Source: Plantactinospora mayteni (GTDB taxonomy: Bacteria; Actinomycetota; Actinomycetes; Mycobacteriales; Micromonosporaceae). From it: 64,000 nucleotides of DNA. Position numbers and translations under genes: made by a program. The stretch spans positions 124,001-188,000 of the forward strand of contig NZ_BONX01000003.1 in assembly GCF_016862935.1 (NCBI RefSeq), written 5' to 3'. The notes beneath the pieces were generated by a model. It saw only the letters and a program-made list of their open reading frames with translations. It made no database searches and was not told the origin of the DNA. Shown in pieces: positions 50,728-59,961 of the stretch; within the stretch, counting starts at the first letter, position 1, and each line of letters opens with the position of its first letter.

Positions 50728-52556
50728 CCACCACTCAACTCCCCCGGCCCGCCCTGGCCGCCCCGGAGTCCGCCGAGCCGCCCGCCGACGGCACCACTTT
50801 GGTGCACCGCCTCATCGAGGCACGGGCCAAGCGCACCCCGCACGCGCTGGCCGCTACCGCCGGCCGCGAGCGGCTGACCTACCGCGACCTCAACGCCCGG
50901 GCCAACCGGCTGGCCCGCACCCTGCGCGCCGCCGGTGTGCGTACGGAGCAGCCGGTCGCCCTGCTGATGGAGCGCTCGCTGGAGATGCTGGTCGGCTTCC
51001 TGGCCGTACTGAAGTCCGGCGGCGCCGCGGTGCTGCTCGACCCGGGACATCCCGACCAGCGGCTGCGCACCGTGGCCGCCGCGACCCGGCCGCGGCTGCT
51101 ACTCACCCTGGAGTACCTGCGCCGCCGGCTGCCCGAGTTGCCCGCCGTGCTACTCGACACCGACCGACCGGAGATCGACCGGCAGGCGCCCGACGACCTC
51201 AACGTGCCGGTGCACCTGGACAACCTCGCGTACCTGGTGCACACCTCGGGGTCGACCGGCGAGCCCAAACGGGTGGGCGTGCTGCACCGCTCGGTCGCGC
51301 ACAGCGTCGCCACCCACCAGGCCGGGCACCGGATCACCGCCGACGACCGGGCCGCGTGGATCTCCCCGCCCGGCTCCTCGGCCGTGGTCGGCGAGATCTG
51401 GCCGTACCTGGCGGCCGGCGCCAGCGTGCACGCCGCGCCCGCCGGCATCGTCGCCGACGTGGAGGACCTGCGCGACTGGCTGCTGCGGTACGCCGTCACC
51501 AAGGCGTTCCTGCCGATGCCGCTGGCCGAGCTGATGGTCAACCTGGACTGGCCGACCGACAGCGATCTGCGGCTGGTCACCATCGGCAGTGACACCGTGC
51601 GCCGCTGGGCGTCCGCCGCGCTGCCGTTCGAGGTGGCCGTCTCGTGCGGCTCGGCCGAGGCGAACGGGGTCACCAGCAGCCTGGTCCCGTGGGACGGCCG
51701 GCTCACCAACCGCACCGCCACCGCCGCCGACCGGGCCGGGCTGCCCCCGGTCGGGCGGCCCTGGCCGGACGTGCGCCTGCACCTGCTGGACGCCGCGCTG
51801 CGCGCCGTGCCGGCCGGTGCGATCGGCGAGATCTGCGTCGACAGCCCGGAGTTGGCCCGCGGCTACCTCGGCGCGGCCGGCCTGACCGCGGACCGGTTCG
51901 TGCCCAACCCGTACGGGCGGCCCGGCACCCGGTTGTACCGCACCGGCGACCTCGGCCGGATGCGCCCGGACGGGCATCTGGAGCACCACGGCCGCACCGA
52001 CCGGGACATCAAGATCCGCGGGTTCCGGGTGTCGCCGGCCGAGATCGAGGCCGAGTTGCTGAAGCTGCCCGGGATCCGGGACGCCGCGGTGGTCGCGGTC
52101 GAGGGCGGGACCGAGGACACCGACCGGCGGCTCGTCGGGTACGTCGTCGCGGACCCCCGCCCGGACGCGGCCCGGATCGTCGCGTACCTCGCCGAACGGC
52201 TCCCTGCCTACCTGGTCCCGGCGGCCGTGACCTTCCTGGACCGGATGCCGCTGACTCCGAACGGCAAGGTGGACCGCGCCTCCCTACCCTCGCCCGACTG
52301 GGTGTCGATGGCCCGCTGCGGGGAGCACCGGGAACCACGGGACGCGCTCGAGGCCGGGATCGCGGACGCCTTCGGCGAGGTGCTCGGCCGCACCGGCGTG
52401 GGCGCCGAGGACAACTTCTTCCACCTCGGCGGGGACTCGCTGACCGGAGCGCGGCTGGCCCAGCGCCTGCGGGCGCTGCTCGGCAAGCGAGTGCCGCTGC
52501 GCGTGATCTTCCAGAACCCCACCCCGGCCACCCTGGCCGGGCGCCTGCGCGCCTGA
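50724..52556 (+). CDS. Second free-standing A-T didomain with unusual substrate pocket
   Basis: This 610-residue protein contains an adenylation domain ([27 protein letters not shown]) and a carrier domain ([12 protein letters not shown]). The pocket is atypical: the FDxS segment that supplies Asp235 reads SSAVVGEIW, putting Ser at 235, and the NAYGPTE motif is SCGSAEANG. Without Asp235 the alpha-amino group is not held in the usual way. The substrate may lack an alpha-amino group (aryl, keto, hydroxy or beta-amino acid), or be otherwise modified. By eye the code is S-A-G-F-V-I-S-G-V-K. It overlaps the Cys-thioesterase gene by four bases. Confidence 0.9.
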   Translation: MTTTQLPRPALAAPESAEPPADGTTLVHRLIEARAKRTPHALAATAGRERLTYRDLNARANRLARTLRAAGVRTEQPVALLMERSLEMLVGFLAVLKSGGAAVLLDPGHPDQRLRTVAAATRPRLLLTLEYLRRRLPELPAVLLDTDRPEIDRQAPDDLNVPVHLDNLAYLVHTSGSTGEPKRVGVLHRSVAHSVATHQAGHRITADDRAAWISPPGSSAVVGEIWPYLAAGASVHAAPAGIVADVEDLRDWLLRYAVTKAFLPMPLAELMVNLDWPTDSDLRLVTIGSDTVRRWASAALPFEVAVSCGSAEANGVTSSLVPWDGRLTNRTATAADRAGLPPVGRPWPDVRLHLLDAALRAVPAGAIGEICVDSPELARGYLGAAGLTADRFVPNPYGRPGTRLYRTGDLGRMRPDGHLEHHGRTDRDIKIRGFRVSPAEIEAELLKLPGIRDAAVVAVEGGTEDTDRRLVGYVVADPRPDAARIVAYLAERLPAYLVPAAVTFLDRMPLTPNGKVDRASLPSPDWVSMARCGEHREPRDALEAGIADAFGEVLGRTGVGAEDNFFHLGGDSLTGARLAQRLRALLGKRVPLRVIFQNPTPATLAGRLRA

Positions 52557-52560
52557 CACC

Positions 52561-53589
52561 GTGCTCTACGAGATGATGCCCGGAACGCCGGGCTCCGTGA
52601 TCGAACGGCTGGTCGGCCGGCTCCGGGCCTGCCCGGACGTCGCCGCCTGGGCCGTCGGCCTGGCCGGCCGCACCTTCGTCGTGGTGAGCGGCGACGAGTC
52701 GCGGGTGCCCGCGCTCGACGCGGCCACCGCCGAGGTGGTGCTCGCCGAGCACAGCACCACCGACCGCGGGTACTGGCTCGTCGGCCGGGAGAGCCGGGTG
52801 GCGCCCGACCAGGTGCGGATCGGCCGGGGCGTGGTCGGCGACGGCGACGTGTGGTGCGCCGCCGGGCCGTGCGCCCTGGAGTCGGTGCCGGACACCCTGG
52901 AGACGGCGCACGTGCTGCGCGCCCAGGGCGCCCGGGCGCTGCGGATGGGACTGTTCAAACCGCGCTCGAGCCCGTACCACTTCCAGGGCAAGGGGCGCGG
53001 CGGGCTGGCCGACCTGGCGGCGATCCGGGCCGAGGTGGGCCTGCCGGTGGTGACCGAGGTGCTGGACCCGCGGGACGTGCAGGTCGTCGCCGAGGTGGCC
53101 GACTGCCTGCAGGTGGACACCCGCAACATGTCCAACCGGGCGCTGCTGGCCGAACTGGGCACCATCGACCGGCCGGTGCTGCTCATGCGCGGGCTGCGCT
53201 CGTCGGTGTCGGACTGGCTGCGCGCCGCCGAGTTCGTGTTCAGCCGCGGCAACCGGGCGATCGTGCTGTGCGCCCGCGGGGTGGCGACCTTCGACGACTC
53301 GCTGGCCTTCCAGCCCGACTTCGGCGCCATCCTGGCCGTCCGGCAGCGGTGCGACCTGCCGGTCGTCTTCGACCCGAGCCACAGCACCGGACGCCGGCAC
53401 GCGATCGCGCCGGCCGCGCTGGCCGCCTTCGCGTTCGGCGCCGACGGCATCCTGCTGGAGTCGTTCCTGCGCCCGGAGCGGCTCTACCGGCCGGGCGACG
53501 GTGACCAGATGTACCCGCCGGGCCGGGTGGCCGAGCTGCTGGAGGCGTGCCGCCAGGTGCGGGCGGTCTTCGACCGGGTCGACGTCTGA
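52561..53589 (+). CDS. 3-Deoxy-7-phosphoheptulonate (DAHP) synthase, class I beta
   Basis: The GTG at 52561 gives 342 residues. Motifs are AGPCALES, GLFKPRSSPYHFQGKG, TEVLDPRDV, QVDTRNM, CARGVATFD and FDPSHSTGRR, all positioned as in the AroF/KDO8P-synthase-like class. It condenses phosphoenolpyruvate and erythrose-4-phosphate, the first shikimate step, and boosts chorismate for hydroxyphenylpyruvate and thus Hpg. The N-terminal extension of about 75 residues resembles the ferredoxin-like regulatory domain of this class. It ends the plus-strand NRPS operon, just before a strong terminator. Confidence 0.93.
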   Translation: MLYEMMPGTPGSVIERLVGRLRACPDVAAWAVGLAGRTFVVVSGDESRVPALDAATAEVVLAEHSTTDRGYWLVGRESRVAPDQVRIGRGVVGDGDVWCAAGPCALESVPDTLETAHVLRAQGARALRMGLFKPRSSPYHFQGKGRGGLADLAAIRAEVGLPVVTEVLDPRDVQVVAEVADCLQVDTRNMSNRALLAELGTIDRPVLLMRGLRSSVSDWLRAAEFVFSRGNRAIVLCARGVATFDDSLAFQPDFGAILAVRQRCDLPVVFDPSHSTGRRHAIAPAALAAFAFGADGILLESFLRPERLYRPGDGDQMYPPGRVAELLEACRQVRAVFDRVDV

Positions 53590-53600
53590 CGCGGGAAAGA

Positions 53601-53631
53601 GGGGCGGTCATCCACTGTGGATGACCGCCCC
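53601..53631. terminator. Bidirectional terminator between convergent NRPS operons
   Basis: GGGGCGGTCATCCA and TGGATGACCGCCCC form a perfect 14-bp stem with a 3-base loop, between the DAHP synthase stop and the convergent NRPS stop at 53645. Confidence 0.9.
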
Positions 53632-53644
53632 GTCCTGTGCGCTG

Positions 53645-56600
53645 TCAGCCGAGCTCTGCTACCGCGGTGGCCGGGGCAGCGGCGGCGCCGACGAGGATCC
53701 GCTCCAGCGTGGCGAGCTGGACATCGATCGACTCGGCGTGCCAGCGCGCGGTGTTGTACTCAGCGCCCAGCTCCAGCTCGTCCCCGCGCCGCACGGCGGT
53801 GTACGAGATGTCGTAGCGGGACGCGCCGCTGGAGACGTACCGCCAGGTCGACGCGCAGTCCGGCAGGTCCAGGTTGATGTCGTCGCCGTCCTGCCAGGCC
53901 ACGGTGACCTGGACCAGCGGCAGCCGGTTCGCCTCGCGCCGCACGCCGAGCAGCCGGACCACCTCCGGCAGCGGCAGGCCCTGGTTGTCGTACGCGTCGA
54001 TGGTCACCTCCCGGACTCCGGCGACGACCTCCGCGAACGTGGCCCCGGACGGAACCCGGACCCGCAGCGCCAGCACGTTGACCAAGCACCCGACGAGGTC
54101 CCGCGCGTCGGCGCGCTGCCGGTTCTCGGCCGGCGCCCCGACCACGAACTCCCGCTGCCCGGACAGCCGGGACAGCAGCACCGCGCACGCCGCCGCGAAC
54201 ACCATGAACGGCGTGGCCGACAGCTCCGCGCCGAGCATCCTGACCGCGCTCATCAGCGGCACCGACGGCACCCGGTCGTAGTGGCCACCGGCGAAGCTCA
54301 GGCCCTCCGGCGCCACCAGGTCGGTGCGCAGCCGCAGCTCCGGCACGCCGCGCAGCGCAGCGGCCCAGTAGTCGCGCTGGCGGTCCCCGGCCGGGCCGGC
54401 CAGCCAGTCGTGCTCCCACCGGGCGTACTCGGTCCAGGTCAGCGCGGGCGCCGGCAGCGCGGCCGGCCGGCCATTCCGGGCCGCCCGGTACGCGGCCACC
54501 AGATCCCGCCGGAACGTGTACAGGCCGACCTCGTCCACGCCGATGTGGTGGAACACCACCAGCAGCCGGGCCCGGGTCGGCCCGGCCAGCACCAACTGGG
54601 CCCGGACCGAGGGCTCGGTGCGCAGGTCGAACCCGGACGCCGCCTGCTCGCGGGCCATCCGGTCGGCGGCCGCCAGGGCCCGCTGCTCGCCGAGGCCGGT
54701 GAGGTCATGCACCTCCAACTCCGGGCCGGCGCCGGGCACGACCTGCTGCACCGGGCCATCCGCGGTCCACTCGTACCGGCACCGCAGCGCGTCGTGCCGC
54801 GCGGTCACCGCGGCGAACGCCGCCGCGAGCGCCTCCGGATCGAGCGTGCCGGTCAGGTCGAACTCCAGCGGGACGTTGTACGTCGACCCGCCGGGGGCGA
54901 GCTGCTCCATCACCCAGATCTGCCGTTGCGCCCCGGTCAGCGGGGCGGGGCCGGGATCGGCGGCGGCCGGTTCGGCGGCGGCCGGCAGCAGGGCGTCCAG
55001 CTCGTCGCCGCTGAGCCCGGCCAGCAGTTGCAGCGCCTGCACGGCGTCCGGCTGCCCCCGGCAGATCAACCGGGCCAGACCGTCCACGGTGGGGTGTTCG
55101 AAGATCGCCCGGATCGGTGCTTCGAGGCCCAGTTCGTCCCGGGCCAACAGGGCCAGCCGGGCCACCATCATCGAGTGGCCGCCGTGCTCGAACACGTCGT
55201 CGTGCGGGCCGTACCCGGGGTTGCCGAGCTCCCGGCGCCACAGTGTGAGCAGCGCCGGCCGGACCATGTCGAGGCCGGGCGGGTCGCCGCCGTCCGGCTC
55301 GGCACCCGGCCGCCGGACGGCGGCGGAGGCGTACCGCGGGACGGCGTCCGGCGGCAGCGCGGCCGCCTCGTCCAGCGGCACGGTGATACCGCCGATGACC
55401 GGGAACCGGTCCGCCGGGCCCAGGTCGACCACGACACCACCCGGCCGCCGGTACCCGACCCGGCCGGTGTCCGGGCCCGGCGGGACGAGCACGTCGTCGA
55501 TGCGCCCGCCCTGTCCGACGCGGTGCAGCCGACCCAGCGCGAAGTCGGGGGCCACGCAGTCGCCGATCAGCACCTCCCGCTCCGAGCAGGACCGCTCCCC
55601 CGCACCCAGCATCGGCAACCGGCCCAGTTCGAGCGCCGGGTCCGCGCACCCGGCACGCAGCACCGCTTCCAGGTGCCGGATCAGGGTACGCACGTACGCC
55701 GCCTCGAACAGCGCGTCGTCGTACTCCACCCACAGGGTCACGTCGCCCGGGCCGACCTCGGCCTCGATCAGCAGGTCGAAGCGGGCACGGCCGCGCGGAA
55801 TCTGCTCCTCGGTGGCCCGCACCGGGCCGAACGGCACGCCGTCGGCCACCTTCGGCGACTGGGTGACCATCACCTGCACCAGCGGCGGGATGCTCGGGTC
55901 CCGGCCGGTGAGGCCCTCGACCATGCTGGTGAACGGCACCTCCTCGAACTCCAGCGCGTCCAGCACCGCGTCCGTGGTCTCGGCGAGCAGGCTGCGGAAC
56001 GACGAGGCCGGGTGCGGACGCAGTCGCAGCGGCAGGGTGTTGGCGAAGAACCCGACCACGTCGTCGAAGCCGCCCGGGCTCCTTCCCGCGCCGGCGGTGC
56101 CGATGATCAGGTCGTCGTCCCCGGTGTGCCGGTGCGCCACCGCCGCGAACGCCGCGATCAGCACGCAGGCCGGGGTGCTGCTCTCCCGCATCGCGAAGTC
56201 GAGCAGACCGCGGGCGGAGGCCGGAGCCAGGTCGAACCGCGCACGTTCGCCGTGCTCGGACTTCACCGCGGGCCGGAGCCGTCCCTTGTGCAGGTCGAGC
56301 AGTGCGGGGGCGCCGAACAGCCGATCCCGCCAGTACGCCTGCCCCTCGCTGCGCTCCCCGCCGGCCTGCGCCGCCCGCTGCCGCGCCACGTGGTCGGCGA
56401 ACCGGGCGGCCGGTGGTGGCAGCGCCGGCGGTCGGCCGGTCAGCTCGGCCGTCATCAGCTCGTCCAGCTCGGTGCGGATGAGCGTCAACGACTGCCCGTC
56501 GGCGACCAGGTGGTGGCACCCGATGAGGAGCAGGTGCTCGCGCGCGCCGAGGCGTAGCAGCATGCTGCGGGTCAGCGGCCCGGCGGCGATGTCGTACGGG

Positions 56601-56947
56601 CGGTCGGCGAACTCGCGGGCGATCCGCTCGGCCGCCGGCCGGCGCTCGTCCTCCGGCAGGTGGCCCAGGTCGTGCGCCGGGCCGGTGGCCAGCGACAGGA
56701 ATGTCAGGTACCGGCACACCGGCGCGCCGTTCTCGGTCGGGAACGTGGCACGCAGCGACTCGTGCCGCTCCGCCACCGCGTCCAGCGCCCGGCCGAGCAG
56801 GCCGACGTCGAGGTCGCCGTCCAGCCGAAGCTGCCACAGCTCGTTGTACAGCCGCGCCGCCGGGGACAGGTTCTCGATGAACCAGAGCTGCTCCTGGGCG
56901 TACGAGAGGGGCACCGGCCCGGCGGCGACCGTCGGGGAGTCGAGCAT
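53645..56947 (-). CDS. NRPS protein C-T-C lacking an adenylation domain
   Basis: This 1100-residue protein contains a first condensation domain (about 10-430) with HHLVADG (His146, Asp150), then about 120 residues without A-domain motifs, then a carrier domain with Ser592 in FEHGGHSMMVARL. A second condensation domain (about 670-1095) has HHIGVDE at about residue 800, where the usual Gly after Asp is Glu. No adenylation or thioesterase domain follows. The carrier must therefore be loaded in trans, presumably from the free A-T proteins, and the terminal C domain must act on another protein's carrier or release the chain with a free amine or alcohol. The linker (for example RVGYRRPGGVVVDLGPADRF) may be the remnant of a lost domain. 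Confidence 0.9.
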   Translation of the reverse strand: MLDSPTVAAGPVPLSYAQEQLWFIENLSPAARLYNELWQLRLDGDLDVGLLGRALDAVAERHESLRATFPTENGAPVCRYLTFLSLATGPAHDLGHLPEDERRPAAERIAREFADRPYDIAAGPLTRSMLLRLGAREHLLLIGCHHLVADGQSLTLIRTELDELMTAELTGRPPALPPPAARFADHVARQRAAQAGGERSEGQAYWRDRLFGAPALLDLHKGRLRPAVKSEHGERARFDLAPASARGLLDFAMRESSTPACVLIAAFAAVAHRHTGDDDLIIGTAGAGRSPGGFDDVVGFFANTLPLRLRPHPASSFRSLLAETTDAVLDALEFEEVPFTSMVEGLTGRDPSIPPLVQVMVTQSPKVADGVPFGPVRATEEQIPRGRARFDLLIEAEVGPGDVTLWVEYDDALFEAAYVRTLIRHLEAVLRAGCADPALELGRLPMLGAGERSCSEREVLIGDCVAPDFALGRLHRVGQGGRIDDVLVPPGPDTGRVGYRRPGGVVVDLGPADRFPVIGGITVPLDEAAALPPDAVPRYASAAVRRPGAEPDGGDPPGLDMVRPALLTLWRRELGNPGYGPHDDVFEHGGHSMMVARLALLARDELGLEAPIRAIFEHPTVDGLARLICRGQPDAVQALQLLAGLSGDELDALLPAAAEPAAADPGPAPLTGAQRQIWVMEQLAPGGSTYNVPLEFDLTGTLDPEALAAAFAAVTARHDALRCRYEWTADGPVQQVVPGAGPELEVHDLTGLGEQRALAAADRMAREQAASGFDLRTEPSVRAQLVLAGPTRARLLVVFHHIGVDEVGLYTFRRDLVAAYRAARNGRPAALPAPALTWTEYARWEHDWLAGPAGDRQRDYWAAALRGVPELRLRTDLVAPEGLSFAGGHYDRVPSVPLMSAVRMLGAELSATPFMVFAAACAVLLSRLSGQREFVVGAPAENRQRADARDLVGCLVNVLALRVRVPSGATFAEVVAGVREVTIDAYDNQGLPLPEVVRLLGVRREANRLPLVQVTVAWQDGDDINLDLPDCASTWRYVSSGASRYDISYTAVRRGDELELGAEYNTARWHAESIDVQLATLERILVGAAAAPATAVAELG

Positions 56948-56963
56948 GACGTCCTCCTCGTCC

Positions 56964-57602
56964 TCACCGGGGCCGGGCGGCCAGGATCTTGGTGACCGAA
57001 TGCGTGTGCGGCTCCGGCACGTCCGCGTGCGACGAGATGATCGTGATGTCCTCGACCCGCAGCAGTTCCCAGCCGGCGTACATGCGCAGGTACTCCTGGT
57101 GCGCGGGCAGCAGCCGGGGCGGATTGACGTGCCGGTCCAACTGCTGCGCGCGGTCGTTGAACGAGCAGAGCACGTGCACCCCGCCCGGCCGGGTCGCCAC
57201 CTGGAGATTCCGGACGGTGCGCCGGGCCTGGTCCAGGCTGGAGTTCCAGTGCAGCACGCTGTCGCAGACCACGACGTCGTACCCGCCGCCCGGGACGGCC
57301 AGCGAGACGTCCGCCGTCCCCCAGGTGATCCGCGGCTCGTCCGGCCAGAGCCGGCGGGCGTGCTCCAGGGCCAGCTCGGAGATGTCGACCGCGTCCACGG
57401 TCGCGCCGGCCCGGGCCAGAAAGACGGTGTTGCGGCCCTCGCCGCAGCCGGCGTCGAGCGCGCGGGCGCCGTCCAGCGTGACGTGACGGTCCAGCGCTTC
57501 GACGTACGGCTCCGGCTCGACGCCCCACAGGCACGGCGTCAGGGCGTACCCGTGGTCGCAGCCTCCGACGTTGGCGGCCGGGTCGCTGATCGCGGCGGTC
57601 AT
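56964..57602 (-). CDS. SAM-dependent methyltransferase
   Basis: The ATG at 57602 gives 212 residues with class I methyltransferase motif I ALDAGCGEGRNTVFLARAG, motif II VDAVDISELALEHA and post-II DVVVCDSVLHW. It should methylate a small molecule, likely a hydroxyl, amine or carboxyl of the peptide. It resembles tellurite-resistance/SAM-methyltransferase type proteins in overall pattern. The ATG overlaps the MFS gene stop by four bases. Confidence 0.9.
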   Translation of the reverse strand: MTAAISDPAANVGGCDHGYALTPCLWGVEPEPYVEALDRHVTLDGARALDAGCGEGRNTVFLARAGATVDAVDISELALEHARRLWPDEPRITWGTADVSLAVPGGGYDVVVCDSVLHWNSSLDQARRTVRNLQVATRPGGVHVLCSFNDRAQQLDRHVNPPRLLPAHQEYLRMYAGWELLRVEDITIISSHADVPEPHTHSVTKILAARPR

Positions 57603-58909
57603 CGGTTCTCCTCCGGAGTGATCTCGTCCAGGGTGCGGACCTTGGGCACGGGCGAGAAGATCAGCCACAGCAGCGCCAGCGGCGTGCCGACGGCCGAGAT
57701 GTACAGGGCGTTGTGCAGGCCGATCCAGTCGCCGAGCAGGCCGGCGCCGACCGCGCCGATCGGGATCACGCCGATGGTGACGAACCGGAAGCTGGCGTTG
57801 ACCCGGCCGCGCATCCGGCTCGGCGTGATGGTCTGGCGCATCGTGATGCTGGTGATCGCGGAGATCACGATGCCGAGTCCGACGATCAGGTAGACCACGC
57901 CGAAGAGCACGGCCTGCACCGGCTTCGGCCCGCTGATGAACGGCAGGGCCACCATCGGGGCGACGGTCAGCGCGGTCGACCAGACCAGCGCCGGGCCGAC
58001 CCCGATCCGGTCCACCAGCTTGCCGGTGACCAGGGCGCCGAGGGTGCCGCCGACGCTGCCGACGGCGAAGACCACCCCGATGACACCGGCGCTGAGGCCG
58101 ACGTCGCGGCTGGCGTACACCAGGAACAGCACCATGACGATCTGGGAGAAGAGGTTGAACGTCGCGGCCTCGGCGGCCAGGGCGCGCAGGTGCGGGTTCC
58201 CGAAGGTGGCGACCAGGCCCTCCTTGATGTCCCGGAAGACACCGCGGACCCCGCCGGTCTCGCCGCGGATCAGGTCGTCCTCGGACTCGCGGTGCCGCAT
58301 CGCGCTGAGGCTCAGCGCGGACAGCAGGAAGCTGAGCGCGTCCACCGCGATCGCGAACGGGGCGCGCAGCGCCTGCACCAGAATGCCGCCGAGACCGGGG
58401 CCGACGACACCGGCGATCTGCTGGGTGCCCTCCAGCTTGCTGTTCGCGTTGATCAGCCGGTCGTTCTCCAGCAGGGACCCCACGAACGCCGGGTACGCCA
58501 GGTTGAACACGACGGTCAGGCAGCCGACCACGAAGGCGGCGACGTACAGGATCGGCATCGAGAGGATGCCGCCGAGCGCCAGTAGCGGAATGATGCCGAG
58601 CGCGAGGAAGCGGCCCAGGTCGGCCGCGATCATCAGGCGGCGGCGGCGCATCCGGTCGACCAGGACGCCGGCGAACAGGGTCAGCACCAGCCCGGCCAGA
58701 TCCTTCAGGCCGCTGAGGATGCCGATCTCGGTGGCCGACGCCCCCAGGAAGACCAGGGCGGTGAACGGCAGCGCGATCTCGGTGATCTCACTGCCGATCG
58801 TGGACACGCCCTGCCCGAACCAGAGTAGCCGGAAGTCACGCTTGGAGTGGTCGCGCGGCGGGGCCGGCTCGGGAGGCGGGGTGGTCGCGGGTGCGAGTTC
58901 GGTGATCAT
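57599..58909 (-). CDS. MFS transporter (probable product exporter)
   Basis: This 436-residue protein has 10-12 hydrophobic spans and the MFS features FAGVLVDRMRRRRLMIAADL (loop 2-3) and SRMRGRVNASFRF (equivalent loop in the second half). It belongs to the MFS_3/enterobactin-exporter-like group often found in peptide clusters. It is embedded in the operon between ATP-grasp and methyltransferase genes, so export of the peptide and hence self-protection are likely. Confidence 0.93.
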   Translation of the reverse strand: MITELAPATTPPPEPAPPRDHSKRDFRLLWFGQGVSTIGSEITEIALPFTALVFLGASATEIGILSGLKDLAGLVLTLFAGVLVDRMRRRRLMIAADLGRFLALGIIPLLALGGILSMPILYVAAFVVGCLTVVFNLAYPAFVGSLLENDRLINANSKLEGTQQIAGVVGPGLGGILVQALRAPFAIAVDALSFLLSALSLSAMRHRESEDDLIRGETGGVRGVFRDIKEGLVATFGNPHLRALAAEAATFNLFSQIVMVLFLVYASRDVGLSAGVIGVVFAVGSVGGTLGALVTGKLVDRIGVGPALVWSTALTVAPMVALPFISGPKPVQAVLFGVVYLIVGLGIVISAITSITMRQTITPSRMRGRVNASFRFVTIGVIPIGAVGAGLLGDWIGLHNALYISAVGTPLALLWLIFSPVPKVRTLDEITPEENR

Positions 58910-58932
58910 CGGTGAACCTCCTGGCGAACTGA

Positions 58933-59961
58933 TCAGGCCGCTGCCGCGGCGGCAACGGCAGGCGCGCCGGCACAGCGGCGCAGCTTGTCGAGGGCACGGC
59001 CGGGGTCGTCGGCGACGACGGTGAGCCGTGAGGTGGCGAAGACGCCGCCCGCCGGGTCGCAGACCGGGGCGCCCCGGTACGGCAGCTCGGCGGCATGGCC
59101 GGTGGCGGCGACGTCACCGCTGACCGTGTGGTCGTCGTAGAGCGCGAAGATCGGTAGCCCGGTGGCCATCGCGGCCAGCCGCATGGTGCCGGAGACGCGC
59201 GGGTTGATCTCCAGGACCCGGGCCACACCGTCGGCGGTGACCAGGTACTCGATCTCGATCAGGCCGACCGCATCGGCGGAGACGGCGAGCGCCCGCGCAT
59301 CGTCGCGCAGCCGGCGTTCCAGGGCCGGATCGATCGGCTCGTACGGGCACAGCCGCAACCGGCGCCAGGGCGGCACCAGCTCGGTCGAGGTCGGCCCCTT
59401 CCAGATCGGCGGCAGGGTCACCACCCGCTCGCCGTCCCGGAAGACGACCATCGAGTACTCGACGCCGTCGGCGTACAGCTCGGCGATCTCGTCCGGGGCC
59501 GGAGCGCGGTCGCTGAGCCGGGCCAGCACGGTCCCGCGGCTCTGCGTGCCATGCCGGTCCTTGATGACGACGAGCGGGTCCCCGGCGACTCCGGGCAGCC
59601 GGTCGCCGGTCGTCCAGGGCAGGCCCGGGCAGCCGCGGGCGTCGAAGAACTCCTTCATCAGCCGCTTGTCCAGCCCGATCCGGGTGGCCCGGCCGGACTG
59701 CGCGATCGGCCGGAACCCGGATCCGGCGAGTGCCTGCGCCAGGGTCCGGTCCCGGTAGAGGGTGTCGTGGCCGGAGTGCAGCACCACCCGGCGGGAGCCG
59801 ATCCGGGACAGGGCGTCGCGGACCACGCCGACGTCGACGGCGGGCGCCTCGCCGAGCACCAGGGTGCGGTCCGTGCCGTTGGAGCCGAGGAAATGCGGAA
59901 ACCAGATGCCGACGCTCGCCGGCATGACCAGGTGCGCGGCCGGTTCGGTGGAACGGATCAT
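58933..59961 (-). CDS. ATP-grasp family ligase
   Basis: This 342-residue protein has ATP-grasp features: DPLVVIKDRHGTQSRGTVL (ATP-binding strand and loop), IEIEYLVTADG and VLEINPRVSGTMRLAAMATG, where Glu and Asn bind Mg2+. ATP-grasp enzymes form amide bonds through acyl phosphates. In this cluster it could cap the peptide with an amino acid or join an unusual amine made by the DegT aminotransferase whose gene overlaps it by four bases. Substrates cannot be read from sequence. Confidence 0.88.
   Translation of the reverse strand: MIRSTEPAAHLVMPASVGIWFPHFLGSNGTDRTLVLGEAPAVDVGVVRDALSRIGSRRVVLHSGHDTLYRDRTLAQALAGSGFRPIAQSGRATRIGLDKRLMKEFFDARGCPGLPWTTGDRLPGVAGDPLVVIKDRHGTQSRGTVLARLSDRAPAPDEIAELYADGVEYSMVVFRDGERVVTLPPIWKGPTSTELVPPWRRLRLCPYEPIDPALERRLRDDARALAVSADAVGLIEIEYLVTADGVARVLEINPRVSGTMRLAAMATGLPIFALYDDHTVSGDVAATGHAAELPYRGAPVCDPAGGVFATSRLTVVADDPGRALDKLRRCAGAPAVAAAAAA

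Noticed and set aside
53501-56557. A 1018-codon open frame antisense to the C-T-C gene
   Set aside because: Low-complexity Arg/Gly/Pro/His-rich translation and no motifs; shadow of the real gene.
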